Shown one piece after another: positions 1-12,419 of a stretch of DNA of 27,500 bases. Under the pieces are notes generated by a model. That model had not been told where the DNA came from. It made no database searches and was given only the letters and a program-made list of their open reading frames with translations. Location: assembly GCA_030674155.1 (NCBI GenBank), contig CM060326.1, forward strand, positions 27,846,701 through 27,874,200, read 5' to 3'. A program made the position numbers and the translations under genes. This DNA comes from Stramonita haemastoma. Taxonomy: Eukaryota > Mollusca > Gastropoda > Neogastropoda > Muricidae. Positions within the stretch are counted from its first letter, which is position 1, and each line of letters opens with the position of its first letter.

Positions 1-370
1 GTCGGAAGTCTGCAGTAGTTAGATCTATTTTGGGGGCAAACAGTTAAACACCCCCTCCCATCCATTAGACCATAAGTGATGGACTTGCTGCTAATCTTAC
101 AGATGAGATCATAAACCGAGATTTCATGCGTTTTACATAATAAAAAATTATTATTATTTATCGCACGTACAAAAGAAGTCCACGTCAACAAGAGAGTTGT
201 CCATGGAAAAAGAAAAGAAAAAGACGCTCTGATAGGGAAAGAAATGAAGTTACAGACAGGAAAAAAGGGTGGCGCTGCTCTTGTGGCGACGCACTCTTCC
301 CATGGAGAGCGGCCCTAATTTTACGGATATATAGCAGTTGTTACTTAAAGTGGCATAAGAAAAAATAACA
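1..370 (+). mobile_element. SINE family 1, copy 1 (5' cut by window edge)
   Basis: This stretch aligns by eye along its length with the fuller copy at 9950-10375. Shared landmarks in order are a GATGAGA..ATAAACCGAG block (about 100-120), a CGCACGTA block followed by a CAACAAGAGAGTTGTCC-like block (about 163-203), CTCTGATAGGGAAA (about 226-240), GACAGGAAAAAAG, GGCGCTGCTCTTGTG, CTCTTCCCATGGAGAGC and a final GGCATAAGA. The tRNA-like head would lie at or before base 1. The body has no reading frame of interest. Divergence and small insertions, such as an ATT-rich expansion near 143-162, suggest an old copy. I recognise it as a common mollusc SINE type from memory, without a database name. Confidence 0.75.
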
Positions 371-504
371 AAAAAACAATCATATTGTTTGCTTATTTCT
401 ATCTTACAATTCAGCAAATATGTTGTTTCCATATTGACTATTTACTATGTTGATTTGTTAGTTTCTGTTTTTTAAGTCATTCAAGGAGATTACAAACCCA
501 GGCC

Positions 505-580
505 CTATGTGCAACCTTATAAACCCGTTCCACATTTTAGATCAGGCCATTGTGTACAGGTAGGAGCGGATGACAAATAG
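505..580 (+). mobile_element. SINE family 2, degraded internal fragment
   Basis: The series GTTCCACATTTTAGATCAGG..GTACAGGTAGGAGCGGATGACA matches, with many substitutions, the central part of the SINE at 9632-9695 (GTTCCGCTTTTCGTGAGAG..GTGCCGGTAGGAACAGATGACA). Head and tail are not recognisable. It is a fossil fragment with no coding content. Confidence 0.5.
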
Positions 581-1066
581 AAAAAAACCCAGCTTGCACA
601 CAGTTATTCGTGTTTCGATACCATCCCTAAGGAAAAAATCGGGGAGTCGGGAATCCCCAGGGCGATTTGTGGCTGTAAGCATATTTAGCAACGTTCTGGC
701 GGCTCCTGCAACGGCACTGGAACAATGAGTATCGGCAATTTCGTTTCCAAAATTGCCTTTCCGTTTGATCATTACTTACCCAGGCTTAGTGCTGTAGAAC
801 CTAAAGCGCATATGTAGTGTCTTTCGAAATTGACGAACGCCTATGTTTTTAAAAAAAGTAGAATAAGACTCTAATACTATTCATTATCCACCAGTCTGTA
901 TCATTTCTTTAGAAATATGACATAGTGTAGGAATACATCATTTCGTAGGGATTATAGTTGGAAAGGGGGGGGGGAGAGAGGTTAGAATCATGATCCAATT
1001 TAAAATAATGAAAAGGAACATTAGGAAAACTGCAACGATAGGTTAAGGATCTCGAATTGATGTGAT

Positions 1067-1067
<1 letters not shown>
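581..1067. other. Anonymous intergenic DNA
   Basis: No gene, RNA or repeat can be supported here. The only notable item is a short G9/GA-rich purine stretch near 964-979. The open frame on the minus strand at 542-772 has no recognisable domain. Confidence 0.6.
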
Positions 1068-1113
<46 letters not shown>

Positions 1114-1140
1114 GTCTATCTGTCTATCTAGATATCTAGA

Positions 1141-1217
<77 letters not shown>

Positions 1218-1237
1218 GTATGTCTGTCTATCTCTCT

Positions 1238-1329
<92 letters not shown>

Positions 1330-1330
1330 C

Positions 1331-1383
<53 letters not shown>

Positions 1384-1403
1384 GTATCTATCTAACTATC
1401 TAA

Positions 1404-1473
<70 letters not shown>

Positions 1474-1519
1474 GCCTCTCTATCCATCCATCTATCTATC
1501 CATCTATCTATCCATCTAG

Positions 1520-1561
<42 letters not shown>

Positions 1562-1628
1562 CTCTATCTCTCTATCTCTCTATCTCTCTATCTATCTCTC
1601 TCTCTATCTATCTATCTCTCTATCTATC
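1068..1628. repeat. Compound microsatellite (TATC)n-(CT)n-(TCTG)n-(TATC)n
   Basis: About 560 bp of short tandem repeats: TATC with a few TGTC and GATATC interruptions (1068-1230), a CT run (1231-1325), TCTG units (1333-1382), TATC again (1386-1560), and mixed CTCT/TATC to 1628. The reading frame through it gives only Ser-Leu and Tyr-Leu-Ser-Ile repeats. Its right edge touches the 3' end of a LINE fragment on the minus strand, whose sense strand runs from its stop codon into GGGATAGATAG, so the tetranucleotide array may have grown from that LINE tail. Confidence 0.97.
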
Positions 1629-1872
1629 CCTTAGTCCGGCGACCGTGGGGGCACCCATGAAGACGTGACAACTAGTTCCCTCCATTCCTCTCTCTGTTCT
1701 TCCTTCCTCAGGGTTTTGATGAGTTCTAGGACTGTCCATTCGCTGATGTTGTCTTCCTATCTCTTCCTTGAATTGCCTCTTTTTCTTCCTCTTTGAAAGT
1801 GCCTTGCAGAATTGTTTTTGCTAGTCCCTTTGATCTTACTACATGCCCGTACCATTTAAGTTTGCGCTTGGT
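1629..1872 (-). pseudogene. LINE reverse-transcriptase C-terminal remnant
   Basis: Read on the minus strand from 1872, the sequence encodes a KLKWYGHVVRSKGLAKTILQ segment, then after a frame change an RGRKRGNSRKR segment, a nonsense codon where Trp is expected (TAG), EDNISEWTVLELIKTLRKEE, and a basic C-terminus ending in TAA near 1640. The W-Y-G-H-V, ILQG, (R/K)-rich and W-E-D-N-I-x-E-W pattern is typical of the extreme C-terminus of endonuclease/reverse-transcriptase polyproteins of invertebrate LINEs. Only about 80 codons survive, with one frameshift near 1781-1795 and one in-frame stop, so it is dead. Clade is not assignable from this fragment. Confidence 0.75.
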
Positions 1873-3137
1873 GTGATTAAAACAATACATTAATTTTCTT
1901 AGGGAAAAACAAACACGTCATGATTTTAATATTATTTTATGATGATCCAAATGTAAAGCTTGTTTTATAGTAGTTTGAAGTCATTTACCGGAATTCTAGT
2001 CAGTTCACGTTAAAACAATCCCCTTCAAGAAGAGAGCATTAGCCTCGTAAATATTAAGAGAGTCTAGGACTGAGTGTAATTCCCTAACGTAGTTTACCAC
2101 GAAGGGAAATTACTTAGATTATAGTGCAGCATTTTAAGGTTCAGATCTATACTTGTCTCGTTCTATAATGAGCCAGAGAAAAATGATGGTAGTCCATGGG
2201 CTTATTTGAAAAACAACGGTCAAGCGCTCTTGACTTTTTCAAGGCCATTAGTATCCACAACTTCATGTTTCTCACAAAGTTGAAAGTATTATATTATGTC
2301 TGGTTAGTTTGTTTCATTTTCTTTTCTGCGTTTAAAAAAATAATAAGTGCAACAACGCTTATTATTTTGAAAGATTGTTATAGAATTTATAATCGTCTCT
2401 TTCAAAAACGACAGAAAGGGCTGCAATTTCTCCCTTTTCCGCATCCAAAAGAAATTTTCCAACTTTTTTACATTTCGCGGTCTTGCTCTTTGTTAATGCT
2501 GCTTTTTATCTTTTGTGTTTAGAATGTAGCTGATTTGCGATAAAGTACCTGTAAATAATTTTACAGTCATCAAAATCTTTTGTAAATCCCAAGATTAGTC
2601 CTTTTTCTGTCGAAAAAATAAAACCATAATCTGATGTTATGACTATCAAGGACGCTATTATAATCCCATTAAATACTTTCTCTTCCCCATCCCTGTCGCT
2701 GTTGCAGATAAATCATACGAGGGAAGATACCAGAACTGTACACATTTTGTGTCTTAGAAAAATCCTCTTCCAATCAGATCTGTCTTTCATATGAAAGCCA
2801 GAAATCCTATAATTTCGATCAGAAGAATGGACCTGTCTACCAAAGCACATAAACATAAATCAGCTTGATTTCAAGAGATGGAATGATGTGCAGATGGGTC
2901 ATGATGATGTTTGCTTTGTATTTTTAATATTGGTTTTATATCTAACATGGAAATCACCAATGTCATATATGCATGGACGTGTGTAATCAATACTTGACGG
3001 TTAGAAAGAGTAGATTAGAGATGGAGAGGGAAATACTGTAGTTGATCCACAGTTAATCTGCATGATCTCGCCTAACCGTAACTTAGAGATTTTGTTAACA
3101 TACACCATGAATCATACAGGCTGGAAAACAGAAAAAA
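1873..3137. other. Anonymous AT-rich intergenic DNA
   Basis: No supported gene. The open frame at 2196-2522 on the plus strand (108 codons) is rich in Phe and Leu, shows no domain I recognise, and reads through AT-rich DNA. A degenerate dispersed repeat (2660-2835) is listed separately. Confidence 0.6.
2660..2835 (+). repeat. Degenerate dispersed repeat, copy X
   Basis: Matches, with substitutions and gaps, the segment 3960-4125. The best parts are AAATCCTC..(14-20 bp)..CATATGAAAGCCAGAAATCCTA..TCAGAAGAA here against AGATCCTC..ACATGGAAGCCCCACATCCTA..TCAGAGGAA there, and an ACCAGAACTGTACAC segment against ATCAGAACCATCTCA. Family unknown; ends not defined. Confidence 0.4.
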
Positions 3138-3154
3138 GTGTGTGTGTGTATTGT

Positions 3155-3203
<49 letters not shown>

Positions 3204-3260
3204 GTGTGTGTGTGGTGTGTGTGTGTGTGTGTGTGTGTGTGCATGTTTGTGTGTCTCTGT
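3138..3260. repeat. (GT)n microsatellite
   Basis: An imperfect GT run with single-base interruptions (TTGT, TGGT, GCATG) over about 110 bp. Overlapping open frames on both strands are only Cys-Val or Thr-His repeats and are not genes. Confidence 0.97.
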
Positions 3261-3739
3261 TTACGAGAGACTTCATGGACTTCATGTACGTTTGTGTGTC
3301 TCTTTCTTTCGCTTATACCTGATTTTCTGACACATAGTTCACCAATAGCAACAACCATATTTATAATGGAGCTGAGTGATATGCATGAACTGTACGGCTT
3401 TTTCCCACTTTAAACCTCAGAAAATCGTCTTGAACTTACATTATAAAACATATTTTGACGACCTTTGATATCTAAATACACTTTCCATTTCTTTTGATTT
3501 CACCATTTTGCTTATGTCAGCACACAAAAATACAAGCGTTTCTATCAATAGTCAAATTGCCATAATTTGTTTGTCTGTGTACTTGTTTATTCGCTAGTGT
3601 GTCTGGTGTGTGCTCAATATGAAAGAACGCAACGAAATGTATTGTTTGGAAAACTGTTTCAAACTTTCTAGTTATGAAAATAAAAGGAAGGGATAACAAT
3701 GATTATAGAGTACAAGATTACTTTCACCAGATATAGAGA

Positions 3740-3820
3740 AAGGTGTCCAATACTTAAACATCTTGTGATCTTGATGTCTTGTGCAAAGGTGTCCAATACT
3801 TAAACATCTTGTGATCTTGA
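3740..3820. repeat. Local tandem duplication, 46-bp period
   Basis: A 35-bp sequence beginning AAGGTGTCCAATACTTAAAC and ending GTGATCTTGA is present at 3740-3774 and again, identical, at 3786-3820. The 11-bp connector is TGTCTTGTGCA. A related TGTCTTGTGCAAA recurs at 3911-3923. The identity of the two units suggests a recent duplication. Confidence 0.9.
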
Positions 3821-3959
3821 CATGTTATTAGTCTTGCAATTAGTTCTTCTCCATAAAGCAATCTTGATTTTTTTTAATTCCTATTTCATTAAGAGTTTAA
3901 ACACTATATATGTCTTGTGCAAATCGTAAAGATGCCCCAATTTATGTATGGTAATAAAA

Positions 3960-4125
3960 CTACAATCCAATTAGATTTCAACTAAATCCATCATAGTGTC
4001 TATCATTCTCGAAGAACTATCAGAACCATCTCAATGTTGTGTATTGTGCAGATCCTCCACTGATCTCAATTAGGATTTACATGGAAGCCCCACATCCTAG
4101 AATTCCAATCAGAGGAACAGCAGAG
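3960..4125 (+). repeat. Degenerate dispersed repeat, copy Y
   Basis: Partner of the segment at 2660-2835, same orientation. Conserved pieces are a CAGAACCATCTCA segment, AGATCCTC, ACATGGAAGCCCCACATCCT and CAATCAGAGGAA. Too diverged to define boundaries or a class. Confidence 0.4.
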
Positions 4126-4710
4126 AAAAAATTCATAACTCAATCTGAATGCATAGATACAAACGGTATGAATAGAATCGTTGCTGTTGTTATTTTGTTG
4201 GGCGTTCCCCATCTCACAAATCTGGGGGTCAGCCAGAATGGGCATGCTGACTAACTCATCCCACCTGGGAATAGCTGTGAGACTGAATGTGCACACTGAG
4301 TGAGAGGTTTGCGTGTATGACTGTTTTCAAGTACCTTGCCAGTCAGCCACACTCCGACTAAAAAAGAGTGCAGGTTGTTATGTTAAGAGCTGGTCATGGC
4401 TGAAGGCAAATCTCAACACAACATTGTACAGCATAACAACATTTTAATGTAGACCTTGGCAATATTAGCTGACATCAATAACTGACACAGCTATTAGCTT
4501 GGGCAAGGTATGGAAATAAGTTTTAGTGATGTTTTATATGATCTGCAAACATTGGTGTTATTTATGGCAAGTAATAACTCCAGATATCCATAAATATCAA
4601 AGCAAATACTGAAACAGACATCTAGAAATACAATAGAAAGGAATCTAAAAAACATGGCTCCAAGTGACATACTTATGTCTTTCAGTTACTTATCTAACTT
4701 TCTAACCTCA

Positions 4711-5035
<325 letters not shown>

Positions 5036-5224
5036 ACTTCATCCGACAGTATTCGTCAGGTTATATACAATCAGTTTTTCAATGGAAAGTAATACCTGTC
5101 GTCACATATCGTCATTCATAACACATTAATAGTGTAATGCGGACCATCTGTTGCACGTGTGACTACATAGGATGTCATTGTTTGCTTGCTCGTTTGTTTG
5201 CTTCCGTTTGTGTGTGTAAGTTTG
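5036..5224. other. Anonymous intergenic DNA
   Basis: No gene or repeat recognised. The end of the segment carries GTTTGCTTGCT-like repeats leading into the T-rich domain. Confidence 0.5.
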
Positions 5225-5756
5225 GTGAATAGTTTTTTCGTTCCTTCTAACTTTCTTTTTTACGTTTAATTCATCCTCTCCTTCTTTCGGCATTTTTTCC
5301 ACTTCCTATCAGTCTATTTTTTCCTTTTTTCCCTTGTTCTTTGTTTTTTCGTTTTTTCTGATAGTTTTCTTTTTGTGCCTTTCTGTAATTTTATGCTTTG
5401 TTTTCTTCTGTCTCTCTTTCAGGGTGTTGTTCTTTTGGTTAAAAAAAATATTCTATATATCTATCTATCTTTCTTTCTTTTCTTTTCTTTTCCTCTCTCT
5501 TTCTCATTTACTTTTTCTCTTTCTTTTTTCTTTCTGTTTCTATTCACTGTCTTTGTTTCTCTCTTATTTACTTTCTTTCTTTTTTTCCTTTTCTTGCTTG
5601 GTTTCTTTCTTTTCTTTTTTTTCTTCCTTTTTTCATTCCTCGTTACTTTATATGTTCTTCATTTCTTTCTTTTCACTCCTTCGTTCTTTGATTATCATGT
5701 CAGTCTTTTGGCTCGTTTCTTTCATTCTCTATTGTATACAATGTGTTGATGCCTAA
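5225..5756. repeat. T-rich polypyrimidine domain
   Basis: About 530 bp dominated by T and C (TTCTTTC, TTTTCC and similar) with few purines. The two long overlapping frames (140 and 124 codons) translate to Phe/Leu/Ser strings that resemble a membrane protein only because of the base composition. Comparable domains occur at 10911-11486, 12420-12600, 13458-13865, 18840-19200 and 26401-26520. Confidence 0.85.
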
Positions 5757-5974
5757 AGAGAAACGTGTTGCTTTTTATATCAGTGGCTGCTGGTTATGAA
5801 TTTGTCGTCTACAGCAGCTGCGCGTTAGGGCAGAATCTATGTTTCTGCCATCAGTGAATAATAAATACATAGACAGGCTGCCTCATTTTATACAGACCGC
5901 AGGACATATGTACGAGATGTGTGAACTATCCCACTCCTATCATTGATTATGTCATATGTTATCTTCAGGCTGTG
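5757..5974. other. Anonymous intergenic DNA
   Basis: No gene or repeat recognised. Confidence 0.5.
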
Positions 5975-6290
<316 letters not shown>

Positions 6291-6391
6291 GAGAGAGATT
6301 TTGTTTTGATTTTGTTTGTATTTCATTGACTTATTTGTTAACTTAATGAATCAGCTACGTATGTTTGGCTTGTTTGTTTTTTCTCTTGTTG

Positions 6392-6419
6392 TTTTTTTTT
6401 TTTTTTTTTTGGGGGGGGG
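6392..6419. repeat. Homopolymers T19-G9
   Basis: A run of 19 T (6392-6410) directly followed by 9 G (6411-6419). Length is likely unreliable in any assembly. Confidence 0.9.
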
Positions 6420-6425
6420 AAGGGG

Positions 6426-6510
6426 GAGGTTCTGAGGGCCTGGTGTAAAGAAGCCTCTGGCTTATCCATTTACCCTCATTAAAATATTCGAGTTTCGAGT
6501 TTCGAGTTTC
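6426..6510 (+). mobile_element. Retroposon 3' end with (GTTTCGA)n tail
   Basis: GGCCTGGTGTAAAGAAGCC, TCT, GGCTTATCCATTTACCCTCA, then TTAAAATA and a tail of three GTTTCGA-like units (6488-6510). It matches the 3' end of SINE family 2 (GGACTGGATG..AAGCA..TGCTTAT.CCATTATCCTCA). A small hairpin AAGCC/GGCTT sits at 6451-6463. Only the 3' end is present (5' truncation), typical of target-primed reverse transcription. Confidence 0.7.
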
Positions 6511-7255
<745 letters not shown>

Positions 7256-7367
7256 ATAGATAGATACATACACACATAGACACACAGACACACACACACA
7301 GACACACACACACAAACACACACACACTTACACACACTTACACACACACACAGACACACACACACAG

Positions 7368-7447
<80 letters not shown>

Positions 7448-7450
7448 TAT
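7256..7450. repeat. Compound microsatellite (CA)n-(AT)n
   Basis: CACACA/GACACA/TTACAC units (7266-7365) followed by an AT run (7366-7450) broken by one TATTATA. The AT part is self-complementary and could extrude as a hairpin. Confidence 0.95.
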
Positions 7451-7695
7451 TACAAACTTCTTGTTTGTTGTTGCTGTACTGATGCTTTTCTTTTTTTCAA
7501 TAATACGTCTTGCATTCTCTTCTGTAAATGATGCTTACTTTTCTTGTTTTGCAGTTTTAAAAAAAATGTGCAGTACCAAAGTCCTTCAACTATTGACCTA
7601 CATACTATAACTAAGATAAAACTTGCAGATTAAGTCCTCAGATAAATCAGCTTACCCTCGACAGGAGACAAAAGGGTGAACATGGTCGGGGAAAG
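7451..7695. other. Anonymous intergenic DNA
   Basis: No gene, RNA or repeat recognised. Confidence 0.5.
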
Positions 7696-7716
7696 ACAGA
7701 GAGAGAAAGAGACATG

Positions 7717-7807
<91 letters not shown>
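7696..7807. repeat. (GA)n microsatellite ending in G9
   Basis: GA repeats with one GGAGAG interruption, ending in a run of G at 7798-7807. Minus-strand frames (85 and 70 codons) are Ser-Leu repeat translations. Confidence 0.97.
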
Positions 7808-8180
7808 TATAGATATGCAGTGAGAGGATGCAGGTCTTCTGTGTCCACATAATTATCATGACTAATTACCACGTTTATAAGATGCACATTTATAGTCAGG
7901 GGAAAGTAAACTCAAATTTCAGATTTTTTTAACGAAAATTCTTGGACTTTTTCTTCAATTAGGAAATAGCAAGATTAACGACAGACAGAGACCCAATAAT
8001 TTCTATGCTCCTATTTTTTGGAGGAGGGGTTAAAGGTTTTGTTTGACTTTTGTTTTTTAAGCCAATTTAAAAAAAAAACTAATACTTTGAAAACTCTGGA
8101 ACTGATGTATTGTTGAAGCTAAAGACATGTAAGTGTATAAAAATGAGTACAGACAAACAACACACTCACACATCGCACGC
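7808..8180. other. Anonymous intergenic DNA
   Basis: No gene, RNA or repeat recognised. Confidence 0.5.
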
Positions 8181-8241
<61 letters not shown>

Positions 8242-8480
8242 CACTACACACACTTACACACATGGGGACAGAAAGACAGGCATAAACAGACATACACAGT
8301 TAGACAGAGAGAGACAGAGACAGAGAGAGAGACAGACACAGACACAGAGACAGGGAAACAGAGAGACACAGAGTGAGCGAGACAGACAGACAAACATATA
8401 ATTATACAGACAGAAAGAGAGAGACAGGCAGAGACAGGCAGAGACAGACAGACTTACAGACCACAGACATACAGACAAAC
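8181..8480. repeat. (CA)n followed by GACA-rich imperfect repeat
   Basis: CA run 8183-8242, then about 190 bp of irregular GACAGA/GAGACA/CAGACA units (8265-8480). The purine-rich strand is plus. Confidence 0.93.
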
Positions 8481-9797
<1,317 letters not shown>

Positions 9798-9949
9798 CTC
9801 TCCAACCCACACGCGCATGTTCGTATATGTAGCAGGGTGTAGAAAGCGTTTTGCATAGATATAGTGGTTTATCAATATAAAAGGGAGATTTGAAAAGGTA
9901 CATGCATTATAAACGATATCATTATTGATCCATTTACTTTAGGTGAAAG

Positions 9950-10375
9950 AAAGGTGTGTCGGTGGTTTAGAGGTAACGCGCCTGACTAGAAAGCAAAAAG
10001 TCCGAGTCGGGCTGTGCAGTGGTTTAAAGCCTGTTTGGGCCCAAAACCTTTCCCCCACCCATAAGACCATTAGTGGTGCCCTGGGTGCTAGTCTTTCGGA
10101 TGAGACAATAAACCGAGGTACCTTGTCTTTCACATCATTATTAAGCGCACGTAAAAGAACCCGTGGCAACGAGACGCTTGTCCCTGGCAAAATTCTGTAG
10201 AAAAAAAGTCACTCTGATAGGGAAACAAATACAATTGCAGACAGGAAAAAAGAAAAAAATAGTGGATAGGCGCTGCACTTGTGCCGACTCGCTCTTTCCG
10301 GGGAGAGCACCCCAAATTTCACGTACAGAAATCTGCTGTGACATGAAGAGGCATAAGATAATTAAATAAAATAAA
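9950..10375 (+). mobile_element. SINE family 1, near-complete copy
   Basis: A tRNA-like head is visible: GGTGGTTTAGAGGTAACGCG (9961-9980) fits a degenerate polymerase III A box, and AAAGTCCGAGTCGGG (9996-10010) a degenerate B box. Body landmarks are GTCTTTCGGATGAGAC..AATAAACCGAGGTACC, GCGCACGTAAAAGAACCCG, GCAACGAGACGCTTGTCCCT, TTCTGTAGAAAAAAAGTCAC, GATAGGGAAACAAAT, GGCGCTGCACTTGTGCCGAC, CTCTTTCCGGGGAGAGCACC and AAATCTGCTGTGACATGAAG, ending in an AAATAAAATAAA tail. Copies at 1-370 and 18450-18645 share most blocks. It would be transcribed by polymerase III if active and mobilised by a LINE in trans; this copy's boxes look weakened. Frames crossing it (9939-10383) are incidental. Confidence 0.85.
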
Positions 10376-10589
10376 GAGAACATCGATAAAATGGTGAAAA
10401 GGTAGTAAAAACCAGGAATTTTTAAAACAGGAATTACGAACTAAGCAAAAACCAAAATTTAACCACCAAATTTATATGCTAGCTAACGAGTAATGCAAAG
10501 CAGGGAATGATTTCATAACGCATTGAATGGCAAAACAATACATATATAATGCAATGATTATAAAGAGGCGGGAAGAATATTTCACGTTA
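10376..10589. other. Anonymous AT-rich intergenic DNA
   Basis: No gene, RNA or repeat recognised. Confidence 0.5.
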
Positions 10590-10820
10590 TCACACACACA
10601 CACACACGCGCGTGCGCGAGCGCGCGCGTGCGTTTGCACACGCACACGTACACAAATACACACACGCACACACGCATGCACACACGCGCTCACAAAATTC
10701 AAACGCTTTAAAATCCGAAAAGCAGGACAAATTCACGCGCACAAATGTGTGTGTGTGTGTATGTTTCGATGTGGGTGTGTGAATGTGTTTGTATTTGTTT
10801 GCGCGCGCGCGCGCGCGCGC

Positions 10821-10898
<78 letters not shown>

Positions 10899-10910
10899 TG
10901 TGTGTGTGTT
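10590..10910. repeat. Alternating purine-pyrimidine tract: (CA)n/(CG)n ... (GC)17-(GT)n
   Basis: The left part (10590-10692) is CA and CG dinucleotides; the right part starts with GT (10745-10800), then 17 perfect GC units (10801-10834) joined without interruption to GT repeats as far as about 10883 and imperfectly to 10909. The 83 bp from 10801 to 10883 strictly alternate purine and pyrimidine, the classic Z-DNA-forming arrangement. The two halves are also roughly complementary in inverted orientation. All frames across it are Ala-Arg, Cys-Val or Thr-His repeat translations. Confidence 0.95.
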
Positions 10911-11486
10911 CTTCTGTATGTCTGTCTTTCTATCTGACTGTTTTCTGCCTGTTTTGTGGGGTTTGGGTTTGTTTTGTTTGGGGTTTTTTGCTTTTTTTCT
11001 TCTTCTTTCGTTCTGTCACAGTTGATCGTCTTTTCATTCGCTTCTTCTTTGCTTTTTTTTCTCTTATTTTTCTTATTTTCGTTTTGTACAACTTTCTTCC
11101 TTGTTCTCCTCTCTTTGAATGTATTTCTCTTTTTGGTCAATGTCAATTGTTACTTTCTTCTTCTTTTTCTATTTCTGTATATGATCATGTTTTTTTTATC
11201 TGTGGGTACTTTTTGTTTCCTTCTTCTTGTTTGAGTTCCTGTGTTCCTTCCTTTCTCGTTAATTTTCATTATATATATGTTTTCTTCCATACGTTTATAT
11301 GTTTGTTTCTTTTTTGATTGTTTTGTTCTTGTCAGTCGATGTCTCTGTGTGTTTGTTTGTCTTATTGTTTCTTATACTTGTGTTTTGGGTAGAACATATC
11401 TTTTCTCTTTCCGTGTTTGTATTTTTTTCCTATGTTTCCTTTTCTTCAACTTCCTGTTTGTCCTTTTCTCTGTATCATTCATTCCG
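10911..11486. repeat. T-rich polypyrimidine domain
   Basis: About 570 bp rich in TTTC, TTCTTC and GTTT motifs. Overlapping plus-strand frames of 69-190 codons are hydrophobic Phe/Leu/Ser/Val strings caused by composition. It immediately follows a (GT)n tract, like the T-rich domain after 13457. Confidence 0.85.
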
Positions 11487-11570
11487 TAATCAGTCAGTTA
11501 TTAAGTGAGTCAATAGTTAGTTTCAGTCATTCAATCAGTCAGCCAGTAAGCCAGCCAGTCAGTCAGACGC
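11487..11570. repeat. Degenerate (CAGT)n array, left part
   Basis: CAGT, CAGTCAGCCAGTAAG and similar units. It resumes at 11937 on the far side of a SINE, so the SINE split one original array. Confidence 0.85.
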
Positions 11571-11928
11571 TCATTTATTTATTTATTTATTCTTTTATAT
11601 CGAGGATAACAGAATAAGCAATCATGTGCTTTTTTTCATCCGGTCCCCGTGTGCATGCAGTTTTGTAAATATTGTCATCTGTTCCCACCGGCACACGATG
11701 GCCTACTCTTACGAAAAGCGGAACAGGATTTAACGTGTGCGCAAGATGTTCTGCGTGCGTTCGCACACGGGGGCCTCGGTTTAAAGTCTCATCCGAAGGA
11801 CTTTTGGGGAGAGTGGAGTCAGTACTGATGTTAACTCCAGGAAGAAAATTTCCTCGACCGGACTCGAACCCGGGTCTTCAAATTGCCAGCGCAATGTTCT
11901 GACCACTAGGCTATCCGCCCCCCTCATT
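11571..11928 (-). mobile_element. SINE family 2, full-length copy inserted in (CAGT)n
   Basis: Minus-strand tRNA-derived SINE. The head starts near 11922 (GGGGGCGGATAGCC). TAGCCTAGTGGTCAG (11899-11913) fits the polymerase III A box, and GGTTCGAGTCC (11860-11870) is a perfect B box (consensus GGTTCGANTCC). The body runs through a GAGTTAACATCAGTACTGAC segment, a GGATGAGACTTTAAACCGAG segment and TCCTGTTCCGCTTTTCG to the hairpin AAGCACATGATTGCTT (11616-11631), then TTATCCTCGATATAAAAG and an (AAAT)n tail (11574-11592). CTCATT occurs at both ends (11570-11575 and 11923-11928) and is a plausible target-site duplication. This is the reference copy for this family here. Intact promoter boxes suggest it was young when inserted. 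Frame 11672-11902 is incidental. Confidence 0.9.
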
Positions 11929-12113
11929 GAGACAGATAGTCAGTCATTCAGCTAGTCGCCAATCAGTCAGAATTCAGTCAGTCAGTCAGTCATCCAGTCA
12001 CGCCAATCAGTTCAGTCAGTAAGTCCATAGTCGCAGTCAACAGTCAGCAATCAGTATCAGTAAGCCAATGTCTGTCAGACATCAGTCAGTCAGTCACATT
12101 ATTCCTTCATCCA
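11929..12113. repeat. Degenerate (CAGT)n array, right part
   Basis: Irregular CAGTCAGT, CAATCAGT and GTCAGACATCAGTCAGT units continue the array found left of the SINE at 11487-11570. Confidence 0.85.
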
Positions 12114-12149
12114 TTCAGTCAGCAAGTCGTGTATTCGTTCACTTTCAAC

Positions 12150-12400
<251 letters not shown>

Positions 12401-12419
12401 TACATACACATTTCGACTT

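Larger units (their letters stand above)
3261..4710. other. Anonymous intergenic DNA
   Basis: No gene is supported. It contains a 46-bp tandem duplication (3740-3820) and a degenerate dispersed repeat (3960-4125), listed separately. Open frames at 3517-3699 (minus) and 4039-4296 (both strands) have no recognisable motif; the latter overlap the dispersed repeat. Confidence 0.55.

Noticed and set aside
1220..1519. Long frames of Ser-Leu, Cys-Val, Thr-His or Arg-Glu residues here and at many other sites
   Set aside because: They are direct translations of dinucleotide and tetranucleotide repeats, often open in several frames and on both strands, with no start context or domain.
2196..2522. 108-codon plus-strand frame
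   Set aside because: AT-rich, no domain, no splice or promoter context, and no homology I can recognise.
5334..5756. Hydrophobic frames resembling membrane proteins (also 10745-11317, 13277-13830, 18817-19047)
   Set aside because: Phe/Leu/Ser richness follows from T/C-rich DNA; overlapping frames give equally hydrophobic products and none has a conserved motif.
9961..10010. Possible functional tRNA gene
   Set aside because: A- and B-box-like sequences are present but no cloverleaf with acceptor pairing can be drawn, and the sequence continues into a SINE body. The same holds for 11860-11913.
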